Shown here one piece after another: positions 63,420 to 64,000 of a DNA stretch of 64,000 nucleotides (position 1 is the first letter of the stretch; the number at the start of each line of letters is the position of its first letter). The stretch is from Frondihabitans sucicola (lineage in GTDB: Bacteria; Actinomycetota; Actinomycetes; Actinomycetales; Microbacteriaceae): the NCBI RefSeq assembly GCF_030296615.1, contig NZ_AP027732.1:2609042-2673041 (forward strand), given 5' to 3'. Below the pieces are notes generated by a model. It saw only the letters and a list, made by a program, of their open reading frames with translations. It was not told where the DNA came from and made no database searches. A program made the translations under genes and the position numbers.

Positions 63420-63501
63420 TGCGAATGGCGGGACTCGAACCCGCAAGCCGTGAGGCAGAGCATTTTGAGTGCCCCGTGTATGCCAATTCCACCACATTCG
63501 C
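63420..63501 (-). tRNA. tRNA-Leu (CAA anticodon)
   Basis: An 82-nt class II tRNA on the reverse strand. The acceptor stem GCGAATG pairs with CATTCGC, the D-arm region is GGTGGAATTGGCA, the anticodon loop is CTCAAAA (anticodon CAA, reads UUG), a short variable arm follows and the T-arm is GCGGGTTCGAGTCCCGC. The discriminator is A, as expected for Leu. The 3' CCA is not encoded. Confidence 0.95.
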
Positions 63502-63769
63502 GCGACGAACAGCATACCGGTCCAGCCCCGTGGAGACGGATCGCCCGCGACGATCGAAGATGACCATCGGCGACATCTTTCGGCCCTTTCCGCCATCTCG
63601 GGGCCGTCCTGGGATAGGGTGAGCCGCACTGGTTGTTGTGTTACGCATTTGTACTTCGCGATGAGGCATCATTTCGTCTCATCGTTCTTAGAGGGAGCGG
63701 ACAAAAAAGCACCGCGACGAGAGATCTCGACAGACGAGATCGGACACCTCTGATTGAAGGAAAAGAAAA
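63502..63769 (+). promoter_or_regulatory. cspA upstream and leader region
   Basis: The 268-bp gap between tRNA-Leu and cspA holds no gene. Near cspA it has two stems, GATGAG / CTCATC (63660-63683) and GATCTCG / CGAGATC (63723-63741), an A-rich run, and the ribosome site GAAGGAAAAG. TAGGGT at 63615-63620 is a possible -10, which would make a leader of about 145 nt, as is common for cold-shock genes. The promoter assignment is weak. Confidence 0.35.
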
Positions 63770-63973
63770 ATGGCAACAGGCACCGTGAAGTGGTTCAACT
63801 CCGAAAAGGGCTTCGGCTTCATCACCCCCGACGACGGATCCACTGACGTGTTCGCGCACTTCTCCGCGATCGCCGGCGACGGATACCGCAACCTCGAGGA
63901 GAACCAGAAGGTCGAATTCGAGACCGCTCAGGGCAACAAGGGTCTTCAGGCGGAGAACATCCGCGTCATCTGA
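63770..63973 (+). CDS. cspA: cold shock protein
   Basis: A 67-residue cold-shock-domain RNA chaperone. [18 protein letters not shown] carries RNP1 (KGFGFI), and [16 protein letters not shown] carries RNP2, with the surface aromatic residues present. Start and length match actinobacterial CspA. The structured leader suggests post-transcriptional control by temperature. The 27 bp after the stop contain nothing recognisable. Confidence 0.97.
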   Translation: MATGTVKWFNSEKGFGFITPDDGSTDVFAHFSAIAGDGYRNLEENQKVEFETAQGNKGLQAENIRVI

Positions 63974-64000
63974 TCCATTGGGGCTGTGGCGCTTTCGGCG

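Overview
This 64 kb window comes from a high-GC actinobacterium. Gene content and order point to the family Microbacteriaceae (inference): RbpA, WhiA, OpcA, a PdtaR-type ANTAR regulator, a GlgA/GlgC pair, TreS, type-B L31 without zinc cysteines, and the actinobacterial neighbourhoods polA-rpsA-coaE-uvrB-uvrA, uvrC-rapZ-whiA, gap-pgk-tpiA-secG and tkt-tal-pgi-zwf-opcA-pgl. It is a core chromosomal region. I see no phage, insertion sequence, integrase or CRISPR array.

Layout. 1-7.7 kb: an edge-truncated acyl-CoA dehydrogenase, a GDSL esterase, a D-Ala-D-Ala carboxypeptidase with a SpoU rRNA/tRNA methylase, a sirtuin, a histidine phosphatase, an F420-type nitroreductase, a glycosyltransferase and an alpha/beta hydrolase. 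7.8-18 kb: trehalose synthase, an exonuclease, small kinases, rpmE2, a peptide transporter, an ABC ATPase, divergent glgA/glgC (glycogen/maltose-1-phosphate) and serB. 18-23 kb: fabG, a DUF3099 membrane protein, a small Cys protein, SURF1, an ABC-F factor and bioY. 23.4-27.7 kb: suf Fe-S assembly operon (sufB-sufD-Rieske-sufC-sufT). 28-38.5 kb: heme A/O synthesis (ctaA, ctaB) and the pentose-phosphate operon. 38.9-45.5 kb: rbpA, secG, lower glycolysis, sodA, whiA, rapZ. 45.5-63.5 kb: excision repair (uvrA, uvrB, uvrC), coaE, rpsA, a DUF885 peptidase, an orphan PTS IIB, polA, a thioesterase, an epoxide hydrolase, pdtaR and tRNA-Leu(CAA). cspA lies at the right edge.

Three genome-scale signals stand out. 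(1) A four-copy family of intergenic inverted repeats (about 10.9, 23.1, 38.7 and 54.4 kb) has identical 15-16 bp arms (GAAATCGAAGGGGATT and its complement) around a 46-47 nt interior of constant length but unrelated sequence, flanked by C-rich repeats on one side and G-rich repeats on the other. This is the best candidate here for an undescribed element. (2) At least 17 genes have a TANNNT-like -10 box ending 5-7 nt (mostly exactly 6) before the start codon, so leaderless transcription looks dominant and helps fix gene starts. (3) About 22 single-base indels, nearly all deletions in short G/C runs, break otherwise conserved and often essential genes (polA, uvrA, gap, pgk, zwf, rapZ, ctaA). 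This looks like homopolymer error in the sequence rather than gene decay; coordinates below span the whole repaired gene.
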